DNA of 64,000 bases from an uncultured Parabacteroides sp. (GTDB taxonomy: Bacteria; Bacteroidota; Bacteroidia; Bacteroidales; Tannerellaceae), in NCBI GenBank assembly GCA_944325335.1, contig CALUZR010000001.1, positions 1 to 64,000 of the forward strand, read 5' to 3'. Under the pieces are notes generated by a model. It was not told where the DNA came from and searched no databases. It was given only the letters and a program-made list of their open reading frames with translations. This document shows positions 1-8,492 of the stretch, piece by piece (position 1 is the first letter of the stretch; every line of letters starts with the position of its first letter). A program made the translations under genes and the position numbers.

Positions 1-1
1 C

Positions 2-3000
2 GCTCCTTTGTGGATGCGTTATCCAAGCTTATCGCCTGACGGAAAGACGATAGCTTTCTCGTATAAAGGAGATATTTACACCGTTCCGGCAAGTGGAGGG
101 AAAGCAACTCAGTTAACAACCCATCCGAAACAAGATACGCATCCGATATGGTCGCCCGACGGACAGAAGATAGCCTTCGCCTCCGACCGTGCGGGAAGTT
201 TCGATATCTATATTATGGATAAGACGGGTGGCGTCCCTACCCGATTAACCACCAACTCGGCATCCGAGATACCGGAAACGTTCCGTGATGCAACGCATAT
301 CCTGTATTCATCGACTTTGATGCCGGATGTACGGGATGCACAATTCCCCTCTTCCCAGTTCCCGCAGATTTATGAAGTAAGTACCGAAGGCGGACGCCCG
401 AAGCTCTATTCCTCGTTGGCAATGCAAAGCCTTTCGCTGAATCCTGCAGGCGATCAATTGCTTTACCAGGATCAGAAAGGATACGAAGACCCGTGGCGCA
501 AGCATCATACTTCGTCCATTACGAAAGATATCTGGCTTTGCAAGCTGGGTGACAAGCGCACGTTTGAGAAGTTGACCACGTTCGAAGGCGAAGACCGCAA
601 TCCGGTCTGGGCATCCGACGGGCAATCGTTCTATTATCTAAGCGAAGAGAACGGCTCGTTTAACGTCTACAAAAGGACACTAAGCGGACAAGCTACCCAA
701 CTGACCCACCACAAGACGCACCCGGTTCGCTCGCTCTCGGCTTCGGCGGATGGCACGCTTTGCTATACCTATAATGGTGAAATCTACACCTTAAAAGAGA
801 ACGGACAACCGGCCAAGGTGAATGTACAGATTATTTCCGACCAGATAGAGAACGAGACGGTGCATAAATTGCTGACTTCCGGCGCAACGGATATCGCCGT
901 ATCTCCGGACGGAAAGGAAGTGGCGTTCATCGTACACGGAGATGTGTATGCCACATCGGTCGAATACAAGACTACTAAGCAAATCACCAATACGCCGGAG
1001 CAGGAACGCAACTTAAGCTTCAGTCCCGACGGACGTTCGCTGGTCTATTCTTCGGAACGGAATGGCGTTTGGGGCGTTTACATGAGTTCGTTGGTGCGCA
1101 AGGAGGACAAGCTCTTCACTTATGCGCCGGAGTTGAAAGAGGAACCGCTGGTGGTTTCGTCGGTTCCCTCCTTCCAGCCGATGTTCTCGCCTGATGGAAA
1201 AGAGGTGGCTTTCCTGGAGAACCGTACGACGCTCCGGGTCATCAACCTCGCCACAAAGAAAGTCCGCACCGTACTGGACGGGAAATATAACTATTCCTAC
1301 GCCGATGGCGACCAGTCATATCAATGGTCTCCGGATAGCAAATGGTTCCTGATGAATTACATCGGAATCGGTGGTTGGGATAGTCCGGATATCGTATTGG
1401 TCAAAGCGGATGGAAGCGGAGAAAAGACCGATTTGACCGAGAGCGGTTATTCGGACGGAAATCCCAAATGGGTATTGGACGGAAAGGCAATGATTTGGAC
1501 CTCCGACCGCGCCGGTTATCGGAGTCATGGCGGACATGGCGCCGAATATGACATTTACATCATGTTCTTCGATGGAGAAGCATACGACAAGTTCAATCTT
1601 TCGAAAGAAGAATATGCTTTGTTAGAAGAGGAGGACGAAGAGGAAAAGGATAAAGAAAAGAAAGAGGACAAGGACGAAAAGGCCGACAAAGAGGAAAAGA
1701 AAGAGGTAACTCCGTTGAAGTTCGACCTCGCCAACCGCAAAGACCGCATCAAACGATTGACTATTAATTCCTCTCGTTTGGGCGATGCGGTGCTGACTCC
1801 GGATGGTGACAAGCTTTATTATTGTGCGGCCTTCGAGGGCGGATATGACCTGTGGGAACATGATTTCCGCGAAGGTACGACCAAGCTGTTGATTAAAGGC
1901 GTGGGAGGAAATACGCTTTATACCGACAAAAAGGGCGAGAACCTCTTCCTCGTCTCGGGCGGAAAACTGAAGAAGGTGAATATCAAGGATAGCAAGACCG
2001 AACCGATCGAGTTCGCGGCCGATTTCAACTATCGTCCTGCCGAGGAGCGCGAATACATCTTCCACCATGCATGGCGCCAGGTAAAGGATAAGTTCTACGA
2101 CCCGACCATCCGCGGTATCGATTGGGAAGGCTATAAAGAGGCGTATGCCCGTTTCTTGCCGCATATCAACAACAATTACGATTTCCAAGAGATGCTTTCC
2201 GAACTGCTGGGCGAACTGAACGGCTCGCATACCGGAGCGCGTTACCGTCCGGCCCTTTCGATTCCGGCGACGGCTACGCTGGGCGCCTTCTTCGATAACC
2301 AATATACGGGCAAAGGCTTGAAGATTGCCGAGATTCTCCCGCAAGGCCCGTTGACGAAAGCGGATAGCCAGATAACCGCAGGCTGCATTATCGAGAAGAT
2401 GGATGGACAAGTTATTGACGCAAATACCGATTATTACCCGATGCTGGCCGGGAAAGCGGGTAAGAAGGTGATGCTTTCCCTGTATAATCCGCAGAACGGA
2501 CAACGCTTTGAGGAGGAAGTCGAACCGATATCGGCAAGTGAACAATCGAACTTGCTGTATAAACGTTGGGTAGAACGTTGCCGTAAGTTGGTAGACAAAC
2601 TCTCGAACGGACGCATCGGTTATGTGCACGTCAAAGGCATGGACCCGCAGAGTTTCCGCGAGACCTATTCCGAACTCCTCGGACGTTGCCGCAACAAGGA
2701 GGCGGTCATCGTCGATACGCGCCATAACGGTGGCGGCTGGCTGCACGAAGATTTGGCTTACCTGCTCAGCGGAAAGGAATATCAACGCTTCGAACCGCGC
2801 GGACAATACATCGCCAGTGACCCGACAAACCGTTGGCTCAAGCCCTCTTGCGTCCTGATGTGCGAAGACAACTACTCGAACGCGCACGGATTCCCGTATG
2901 TATATAAAACGATGGGCATCGGGAAACTTATCGGCGCCCCGGTTCCAGGAACCATGACCGCCGTTTGGTGGGAAACGCAAATCGACCCGACCCTCATCTT

Positions 3001-3169
3001 CGGTATTCCGCAGGTCGGTGTGAAGGATATGCAAGGAAATTATCTGGAAAACCAACAACTGGAGCCAGACATCGAAGTCTATAACACCCCTGAGGCGCAA
3101 CTCGCCGGCGAAGACCAGCAATTGGAAGCCGCCGTCAAGGAGATGCTGAAGGAGATCGGAAACAAGTAA
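2..3169 (+). CDS. Tricorn-type S41 serine protease, 5' truncated by window edge
   Basis: Large peptidase expected to cut oligopeptides, probably in the periplasm or on the cell surface. The frame is open to the window edge (reads A-P-L-W-M-R), so the signal peptide and true start lie outside. The N-terminal half has repeated beta-propeller blades of the SPDGK and SPDG type, as in WD40-like/TolB propellers. A very acidic-basic stretch of Glu, Asp and Lys at about residues 538-568 links it to the C-terminal half. That half has a PDZ region (about 760-850) and the tricorn core: His in NGSHTG (about 741), the likely nucleophilic Ser in NYSNAHG (about 957) and a LEPDIEV tail. Length of at least 1055 residues fits tricorn homologues. 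Nothing suggests it is inactive; the substrate is unknown. Confidence 0.88.
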   Translation, partial: APLWMRYPSLSPDGKTIAFSYKGDIYTVPASGGKATQLTTHPKQDTHPIWSPDGQKIAFASDRAGSFDIYIMDKTGGVPTRLTTNSASEIPETFRDATHILYSSTLMPDVRDAQFPSSQFPQIYEVSTEGGRPKLYSSLAMQSLSLNPAGDQLLYQDQKGYEDPWRKHHTSSITKDIWLCKLGDKRTFEKLTTFEGEDRNPVWASDGQSFYYLSEENGSFNVYKRTLSGQATQLTHHKTHPVRSLSASADGTLCYTYNGEIYTLKENGQPAKVNVQIISDQIENETVHKLLTSGATDIAVSPDGKEVAFIVHGDVYATSVEYKTTKQITNTPEQERNLSFSPDGRSLVYSSERNGVWGVYMSSLVRKEDKLFTYAPELKEEPLVVSSVPSFQPMFSPDGKEVAFLENRTTLRVINLATKKVRTVLDGKYNYSYADGDQSYQWSPDSKWFLMNYIGIGGWDSPDIVLVKADGSGEKTDLTESGYSDGNPKWVLDGKAMIWTSDRAGYRSHGGHGAEYDIYIMFFDGEAYDKFNLSKEEYALLEEEDEEEKDKEKKEDKDEKADKEEKKEVTPLKFDLANRKDRIKRLTINSSRLGDAVLTPDGDKLYYCAAFEGGYDLWEHDFREGTTKLLIKGVGGNTLYTDKKGENLFLVSGGKLKKVNIKDSKTEPIEFAADFNYRPAEEREYIFHHAWRQVKDKFYDPTIRGIDWEGYKEAYARFLPHINNNYDFQEMLSELLGELNGSHTGARYRPALSIPATATLGAFFDNQYTGKGLKIAEILPQGPLTKADSQITAGCIIEKMDGQVIDANTDYYPMLAGKAGKKVMLSLYNPQNGQRFEEEVEPISASEQSNLLYKRWVERCRKLVDKLSNGRIGYVHVKGMDPQSFRETYSELLGRCRNKEAVIVDTRHNGGGWLHEDLAYLLSGKEYQRFEPRGQYIASDPTNRWLKPSCVLMCEDNYSNAHGFPYVYKTMGIGKLIGAPVPGTMTAVWWETQIDPTLIFGIPQVGVKDMQGNYLENQQLEPDIEVYNTPEAQLAGEDQQLEAAVKEMLKEIGNK

Positions 3170-3188
3170 AACCTCTCCACTCCATACG

Positions 3189-3224
3189 AAGCCCACGAAG
3201 CCACCCGCTCTCGTGGGCTTTTTT
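3189..3224 (+). terminator. Intrinsic terminator of the tricorn gene
   Basis: Ten-base perfect stem AAGCCCACGA (3189-3198) and TCGTGGGCTT (3211-3220) followed by a T run, starting 19 bases after the tricorn stop codon. Confidence 0.85.
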
Positions 3225-3292
3225 ATTTGCCTTCGCCCAAGCCAAACTCCGTTTCGCCCAGCAGAAAAGTAAAAAGCTCCGAGAGAATCTCT

Positions 3293-3373
3293 ATCTTTAG
3301 CCTAAAGATATATATCTTCAACTTGCAGATACATATCTTTAACCTACAGATATGTATCTTTAGACTAAAGATA
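3293..3373. repeat. Palindromic tandem array, four 21-bp units (AAAGAT family)
   Basis: Units start at 3293, 3314, 3335 and 3356. Each is an imperfect dyad of the form ATCTTTAG-N-CTAAAGAT and is joined to the next by TAT/CAT/TGT. The same family occurs at 47680 and 63558, and one copy lies inside the array at 27904. It lies between the tricorn terminator and the promoter of the next gene. A left flank AATCTCT matches the flanks of the other two arrays; the right flank has decayed here. The rest of the gap between genes (3225-3290, 3374-3458) shows nothing else recognisable. Confidence 0.85.
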
Positions 3374-3458
3374 AAACATTTCCCCTATCCTTTCCCTTTT
3401 TAGTCCGGCTCCCGCCAGTTTTCTTCCCACGTTCACCACTTTTTCCAAGAAGTTTTAC

Positions 3459-3466
3459 TACCTTTG
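3459..3466 (+). promoter_or_regulatory. Bacteroidota -7 box upstream of the RhuM-Fic gene
   Basis: TACCTTTG matches TAnnTTTG and lies 50 bases before the chosen ATG. No strong -33 TTG is seen. Confidence 0.6.
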
Positions 3467-3516
3467 CAAAAGTGAATGAAAAATAAATTGTATAATTGAT
3501 TTTAAAGACTCAGACT

Positions 3517-4506
3517 ATGAACTTGAATGACAAAATTGTAATTTATCGGACGGCCGACGGGCAGACCTCTATTGATGTAAAGTTAGAACACGACACCGTG
3601 TGGCTTTCACAGGCACAGATGGCGGAATTGTTTCAAACAGACAGAACATCTATCTTGAGACATATAAAGAATATCTACAAGACGGGTGAATTAGAAGAAA
3701 AACCAACTTGTGCATTTTTTGCACAAGTTCGTACTGAAGGTAAAAGAACGGTTACCCGCGAAATACCTTTTTACAATCTGGATGTAATCATATCCGTTGG
3801 ATATAGAGTAAACTCCATGCGCGGCACGCAGTTCCGCATTTGGGCAAATCGTATCTTGAAGGATTATTTGGTAAAAGGCTACGCCATCAACAAGTCCCTG
3901 ACGGAGCAACGCTATACGGAACTGAAACAACTGGTGGGCGTCTTGGGGCGGACCGTCAAGGCACAAGAGGCATTGACTTCTAATGATGCGCTCAATCTGG
4001 TGGAAGTAGTCTCAGATTATGCCTACGCTCTTGATACATTAGACAAGTACGACTATCAGCAATTGGCCGTTGAACAGACGACCCATAAGGAAAAGTTTCA
4101 TGCTACCTACGAAGGCGCCATACAAGCTATCGAGGGGTTGAAGCAGAAATTCGGCGGAAGCCAATGGTTTGCCAACGAGAAAGACAACTCGTTCAAAAGC
4201 TCCATTGGTCAAATCTATCAAACCTTTGGCGGGCAAGACCTTTATCCGTCTGTAGAGGAGAAAGCCGCCATGCTACTTTATCTCGTCACCAAGAACCACT
4301 CGTTCAGCGACGGGAACAAGCGCATCGCCGCCACCCTTTTCCTATGGTTCATGGCGGGTAATGGCATCCTTTACAATCCGGACGGCACGAAACGCATCGC
4401 CGACAATACCCTTGTCGCCCTCACGCTGATGATTGCCGAAAGCCGCACGGAAGAGAAGGATGTGATGGTGAAGGTGGTGGTGAATTTGATTAATGGGAAT
4501 AACTGA
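3517..4506 (+). CDS. RhuM-type DNA-binding N-terminus fused to a Fic/DOC domain
   Basis: Probable Fic-family nucleotidyltransferase that modifies a protein target, usually with AMP. The first 140 residues resemble the RhuM family: a helix-turn-helix-like part (WLSQAQMAELF, then RTSILRHI) followed by IPFYNLDVIISVGYRV. The C-terminal part carries the Fic motif HSFSDGNKR at about 261-269, which matches HxFxxGN(K/R)R with the catalytic His. I prefer the ATG at 3517 (329 aa); a TTG 21 bases upstream is in frame. No separate antitoxin gene is adjacent, and I did not find a clear inhibitory (S/T)xxxE(G/N) helix. It stands alone with its own promoter and terminator-like hairpin. The target is unknown. 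Confidence 0.85.
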   Translation: MNLNDKIVIYRTADGQTSIDVKLEHDTVWLSQAQMAELFQTDRTSILRHIKNIYKTGELEEKPTCAFFAQVRTEGKRTVTREIPFYNLDVIISVGYRVNSMRGTQFRIWANRILKDYLVKGYAINKSLTEQRYTELKQLVGVLGRTVKAQEALTSNDALNLVEVVSDYAYALDTLDKYDYQQLAVEQTTHKEKFHATYEGAIQAIEGLKQKFGGSQWFANEKDNSFKSSIGQIYQTFGGQDLYPSVEEKAAMLLYLVTKNHSFSDGNKRIAATLFLWFMAGNGILYNPDGTKRIADNTLVALTLMIAESRTEEKDVMVKVVVNLINGNN

Positions 4507-4509
4507 AAA

Positions 4510-4533
4510 CCCCAAGTCCTTCGGGACCTGGGG
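4510..4533 (+). terminator. Hairpin after the RhuM-Fic gene
   Basis: CCCCAAGTCC and GGACCTGGGG around a TTCG tetraloop, three bases after the stop. The T tract is poor, so termination is probable rather than certain. Confidence 0.55.
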
Positions 4534-4580
4534 CTACTTTCACTAATAAAACATATTGAATCGGGCGATTCGCATCGGCC

Positions 4581-6725
4581 TTAATTCTTTAGCTTAAATA
4601 CTTTGTCGCCTATTCTAACAATATAGATGCCGCGGCTTACCGAGTAAGATTGGAGTCCTACCTGTTCTGCTTTCTTGATGATGGCACCGCTCATACCGAT
4701 AATCATCACCTCCTCGCGGCTTGGCGTATAGACGTAGATACTACCATCTTTGGCGTATGCCTTGGCGCCTTCTATAGCTTCAATGCCCGTCGGTTCCTCT
4801 TCGGGTAAGGTCGCGTCGAGGGCGCGGATATAGATATCGGTATAGATATTCTTGATGATATATTCTCCTGGCTGCACGCCTTCCAATTCTTTCAGGTCTT
4901 TCCAGTATCCGAACAGACCACGTTTGTATTCGAAGCGCATGCCGGTCGTATCGCATTCGGCTTGGATCGTTAAGTACGCGCTTACCTGGTGTCCTTCTTG
5001 CACTACGTCTTTACTTACTTCTACTTCAAGGCCGGGACAGATGGTGTCTACATATATATTATAGTATTTGATCGGGCGCTGGGGCTTGTGGATGCCGGTG
5101 TTGCCTTGGTCGTCGTCCTCATCGCTGGGCTGTTCTGGTTCTTCTGGCTGTTCAGTCACTTTCGCCGTGAGTGTAATATCTTCTGTAACTTCAGATTCAG
5201 AAGTATATTCCGTGCCGTTATCATCAAACCATCCAATACGCTTCCCTTCTTCTTCTGTCGTCAATTCAGGAAGTCCTAAATATTTACTGTTTACAAACTT
5301 CTCTTCTGTTTCTTTTTCTGCATCAACTTCGCCGTAATTTAATGTCAGTTTATAGACTGCATCATCGGGGGTGAAACATAATAAAGTAGGTGATGTTATT
5401 GTTTCGTCTTGTAGATCTTGACCGAAACCATATTCGCGTAATAAGTAAGCTACTTCGCCGTCGGAGAACTGATAGGATGTTGCTTTTTCTATTTCTCCGT
5501 CTTTATCATTATAACTATCATTTCCTCCTACAGCATTTAAGCCTTCTTGTGGTAAGTAATAATTATTGTTGAATGTCGTTTTGTTTATACTTCCAGAGAT
5601 ACTACCAACAGCTGAAGATATACCCGTAGTATTATCAACTTCTACTGTAGATTCTATTATTCCTACATTATAACAATTTGTAATTTTATTATTCGCCTCG
5701 CTCGCATTGATACCGCCAATATATATCACACAGGCATTGTCTTTCCCTGATACTTTTATTTCACCAGTATTATAGCAAGATGCAATGTTGCAAGGACTAT
5801 CATTTGAACTGATTCTACTTCCAATGCCACTAATATACAACGCGTATAAAATCACTGAATTTTCCTGTTGTGAGCCAAAGTCATTTACTGACACATTTAT
5901 AGTCCCTGTGTTATATGAATTCTTAATCTCAATATTAGCTGATGGCTTGTTATGAGTATCGATATTAGATACTCCACTAATAAAAACAGAACATAGGGCA
6001 TAAAAGGAAGTTCCATTATACGAAATCTCATTCATCGTAACATTTATATTTCCCGTATTACAGCAAGACTCTATCGTTTCATTTTCATATGAGCCACATA
6101 TTCCACCAACATTAAGACTTGTAATTTTTACATCACTCCCCTCTATATTTATCAGTCCATCAAAAGAACAATTGAATATCTTTCCGAACCCATTTACGTG
6201 TCCAGCAATACTACCTACATTTTCTAATTCTTCATTTATTGAAACGTCTATATAGCTATTATTTATATACACATTCTGTATAGTCCCAGAAACGAATCCA
6301 AACAATCCTAAATTCGCATAGTCTTTATTTGATGAGTTTAAATAAAGCCCACTAATTGTGAATCCATTTCCATCAAATGTACCACTAAAATTAGAGATGA
6401 CATCGTCCGGATTTATTGGTGTCCATTCTTTTGGTGTACCCGTAAAAACAACATCCTTGCTTATTGCTTCTTTATTAAAAGTTATTCCGGGATTCAAGTC
6501 TATATTCTGAGTTAATTCAATAGTCTTTCCTGAGAAATCTTTTCCGCTATTTACCAATGAAGCTAATCCTGCCAATTGCTCTGCTGTAGAAATCTCGAAT
6601 GTGGTTTTATTCTCATCATACCAATCTATACTGGCATCATCAATCCAATTACCAGTTTGCCCCCAAACCGCATTCCCAGCTATCGCCAGAAACGCCACTA
6701 ACAAAGTAAAAATACGTATTCTCAT
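4581..6725 (-). CDS. Secreted GLUG-motif surface protein with a C-terminal sorting-like domain
   Basis: Predicted cell-surface or secreted protein of 714 residues; function unknown, adhesion is the usual guess for this architecture. Signal peptide at 1-22 (hydrophobic, ending near AVWGQ). Residues about 135-400 hold GLUG-like repeats with recurrent NxGxI and SCYNTG patterns. About 458-525 resembles a degenerate Listeria-Bacteroides (InlB B) repeat with GWFDDNGTEYT and EDITLTAKV. A Glu/Pro/Asp linker follows at about 530-555. The last 60 residues (GIYIVRIGDKVFKL) resemble the type IX/DUF6383-like C-terminal domains of Bacteroidales surface proteins. The repeat part is visibly AT-richer than the C-terminal part and than neighbouring genes, which suggests an acquired or fast-evolving segment. 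Confidence 0.75.
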   Translation of the reverse strand: MRIRIFTLLVAFLAIAGNAVWGQTGNWIDDASIDWYDENKTTFEISTAEQLAGLASLVNSGKDFSGKTIELTQNIDLNPGITFNKEAISKDVVFTGTPKEWTPINPDDVISNFSGTFDGNGFTISGLYLNSSNKDYANLGLFGFVSGTIQNVYINNSYIDVSINEELENVGSIAGHVNGFGKIFNCSFDGLINIEGSDVKITSLNVGGICGSYENETIESCCNTGNINVTMNEISYNGTSFYALCSVFISGVSNIDTHNKPSANIEIKNSYNTGTINVSVNDFGSQQENSVILYALYISGIGSRISSNDSPCNIASCYNTGEIKVSGKDNACVIYIGGINASEANNKITNCYNVGIIESTVEVDNTTGISSAVGSISGSINKTTFNNNYYLPQEGLNAVGGNDSYNDKDGEIEKATSYQFSDGEVAYLLREYGFGQDLQDETITSPTLLCFTPDDAVYKLTLNYGEVDAEKETEEKFVNSKYLGLPELTTEEEGKRIGWFDDNGTEYTSESEVTEDITLTAKVTEQPEEPEQPSDEDDDQGNTGIHKPQRPIKYYNIYVDTICPGLEVEVSKDVVQEGHQVSAYLTIQAECDTTGMRFEYKRGLFGYWKDLKELEGVQPGEYIIKNIYTDIYIRALDATLPEEEPTGIEAIEGAKAYAKDGSIYVYTPSREEVMIIGMSGAIIKKAEQVGLQSYSVSRGIYIVRIGDKVFKLKN

Positions 6726-6811
6726 AAAATTATAAATTTAATTGTTTAATAAATAACTCAATCTTGTGCATTTACCCAACAACTAAACCGTTCATGAGAC
6801 GACACAAAAAA

Positions 6812-7014
6812 AGTGCGGGTTTTGTTGTCTATTATCTGAGAAAGAAGGTATCGGCAAACACCTATCACATCAATAATAAAACAACAGCCCGCACTCTATG
6901 CTATTGGATGTACCTTTCCCTTACAGAAAATGTGATAGCATGAGTGCAAGCATCTATTGCCTATTATCCCGATGTGATAAAAATTTTGCCGATTTTTCTT
7001 TCTCAGGAATAATA
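6812..7014. repeat. Three paired inverted repeats forming a MITE-like or leader structure
   Basis: Outer arms 6830-6871 and 6971-7014 match as inverted copies sharing CTGAGAAAGAA, ATCGGCAAA and TATCACATC blocks, separated by short mismatched spacers. A second pair is AGTGCGGGTTTTGTTGT (6812-6828) with ACAACAGCCCGCACT (6881-6895). A third pair is GCACTCTATGCTAT (6891-6904) with ATAGCATGAGTGC (6935-6947). The pairs are interleaved, so not all can form at once. The block lies between a -7 box at 7082 and the surface-protein ATG, so it would be in that gene's leader. It could equally be a small inverted-repeat element without genes. Confidence 0.7.
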
Positions 7015-7081
7015 TCGTAAATGCTTTAACTCAATATGTCTATCCGATAGAAGATTCCGCCGAATCCCACTCGGAATGCCG

Positions 7082-7089
7082 CAAAGTTA
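7082..7089 (-). promoter_or_regulatory. -7 box for the surface-protein gene
   Basis: Minus strand reads TAACTTTG. Transcription from here would give a leader of about 350 bases running through the interleaved inverted repeats. Just upstream of it on the plus strand (7050-7081) is an imperfect dyad with ATTCCG and CGGAAT arms that looks like a REP-type element. Confidence 0.5.
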
Positions 7090-7176
7090 AGGAGGATATT
7101 TGGAATAACCATAAAAAGAGCAAAGAAATTTCAAAAATAAATCTCCGGCAGGTGCCTTTTCCCCTCTCCGGCAGCC

Positions 7177-7324
7177 GTGTTCCGACATCTGCCCGAGATG
7201 TCTTCTCCCATCTGCAGCAGATCCCTTCTGACATCTGCGGCAGACCTCCTTTGCCATCTCGGGCAGATGGCAAACCCCATCTGCGGCAGATGGGAGAAGA
7301 CATCTCGGGCAGATAGGAGAACAC
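7177..7324. repeat. Palindromic tandem array, six 23-bp units with long inverted arms
   Basis: Units start at 7186, 7209, 7232, 7255, 7278 and 7301. The core of each is a dyad of the CATCTGCSGCAGATG type. The first part (7177-7215) and the last part (7286-7324) are inverted copies of one another over 39 bases with only one 4-base mismatched block, so the whole array can fold into one large hairpin. It lies beyond the galE terminator and before the surface-protein promoter. Overlapping reading frames here are by-products of the repeat. Confidence 0.85.
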
Positions 7325-7359
7325 CTCTCCTAAACACGACAAAAGAGGGAGAAAGCCAT

Positions 7360-7406
7360 AAAAAAAGGGGCACAGGAACACGATGTTTACGTGTCCCTGC
7401 GCCCCT
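7360..7406 (-). terminator. Intrinsic terminator of the rnf-galE operon
   Basis: On the minus strand a 16-base stem (GGGGCGCAGGGACACG with CGTGTTCCTGTGCCCC, two mismatches) encloses a 7-base loop and is followed by seven T. It begins 28 bases after the galE stop codon. Confidence 0.85.
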
Positions 7407-7433
7407 GTGTTTAATATCGCTTCAATAAGCGGC

Positions 7434-8474
7434 TTATTGTATTCCCCGTTCGCGGAGTTTCAATTGCCAGTTCCAAGCAGATTTAAGCGTATCTTCGAGC
7501 GATTCTTCCGCCTTCCACCCGAGGACGTTGTTCGCCTTTTCGGGGTTCGCCCATACCTGCTCGATGTCGCCCTCGCGGCGTCCTACGATCTTGTGCGGTA
7601 CCTTCACGCCCGTTGCTTTCTCGAACGTATTGACCAGCTCGAGGACGGAAACGCCACGGCCCGTACCGAGGTTGAAGATCTCCATCTTGTCGTCCGACTT
7701 GTTTTCCAACATGCGGTTCATTGCTACGACGTGCGCCTTGGCCAAGTCTACCACGTTGATGTAATCGCGGATACATGAACCGTCGGGCGTATTGTAGTCA
7801 TCGCCAAAGACGCTCAGTTCCTTGCGGATACCGATAGCCGTCTGTACCAGATAGGGAATCAAGTTCTGGGGCACGCCATTGGGCAATTCGCCGATTTCAG
7901 CCGTCGGATGTGCACCAATCGGGTTGAAATAACGGAGGATGATGCTCTTGAACGGAGCGCCGGCATGGATCGTATCGCGGATGATTTCCTCGTTGATCTG
8001 CTTCGTATTGCCATAAGGAGAAGTGGCCGGTTTGATAGGCGCGTTCTCTGTCACAGGCAAGTTTTCAGGATCCGGTTGGCCATACACCGTACAAGAGGAA
8101 GAGAATACGATACCCTTCATATTGAACTCGGGCATGAGTTCGAGAATGTTGATGAGTGTCGTGATATTATTCCGGTAATACTTCAACGGTTGCTGAACGG
8201 ATTCGCCCACGGCCTTGCTTGCCGCAAAGAGGATCACACCCTCTACGCCCGGGTGCTCTTGCAACGCTTTGCGGGTGCCTTCCTTGTCCTTCAAATCCAG
8301 CTGGACGAACTCCGGACGGATACCCGTGATGCGTTCAATACCATCCAATACCTCGATATTGGAATTAGACAGGTCGTCGATAATCAAGACGTCATACCCT
8401 GCCTGTTGCAATTCTACCGTAGTGTGGGAACCAATATAACCCGTTCCCCCTGCTACTAAAATCTTTTTCTTCAT
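7434..8474 (-). CDS. galE: UDP-glucose 4-epimerase
   Basis: Interconverts UDP-glucose and UDP-galactose in the cytoplasm, supplying sugars for surface polysaccharide and the Leloir pathway. The short-chain dehydrogenase fold is clear: NAD-binding GGTGYIGSH at 9-17, the Ser region SSSCTVYG at 125-132, and catalytic Tyr154-x3-Lys158 in YGNTK. Length of 346 residues is typical. It starts 18 bases after the rnfA stop and is followed by a strong terminator, so it is probably the last gene of the rnf operon. That link is positional and not an obvious functional one. Confidence 0.96.
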   Translation of the reverse strand: MKKKILVAGGTGYIGSHTTVELQQAGYDVLIIDDLSNSNIEVLDGIERITGIRPEFVQLDLKDKEGTRKALQEHPGVEGVILFAASKAVGESVQQPLKYYRNNITTLINILELMPEFNMKGIVFSSSCTVYGQPDPENLPVTENAPIKPATSPYGNTKQINEEIIRDTIHAGAPFKSIILRYFNPIGAHPTAEIGELPNGVPQNLIPYLVQTAIGIRKELSVFGDDYNTPDGSCIRDYINVVDLAKAHVVAMNRMLENKSDDKMEIFNLGTGRGVSVLELVNTFEKATGVKVPHKIVGRREGDIEQVWANPEKANNVLGWKAEESLEDTLKSAWNWQLKLRERGIQ

Positions 8475-8492
8475 ACTATTTAATCTTTAAGA

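Noticed and set aside
1622..3196. A 524-codon open frame antisense to the tricorn protease gene
   Set aside because: It mirrors the codon pattern of the protease, has a low-complexity start complementary to the Glu/Lys linker, and no recognisable domain; the sense frame has clear motifs.
6812..7014. Insertion sequence
   Set aside because: No transposase frame is present; only inverted repeats are seen, so at most a non-autonomous element.
7040..7428. Open frames through the 23-bp array, including one ending in a RHSEWDSAE-like peptide
   Set aside because: Array and REP-like DNA read as protein; no gene start signals and both strands open.
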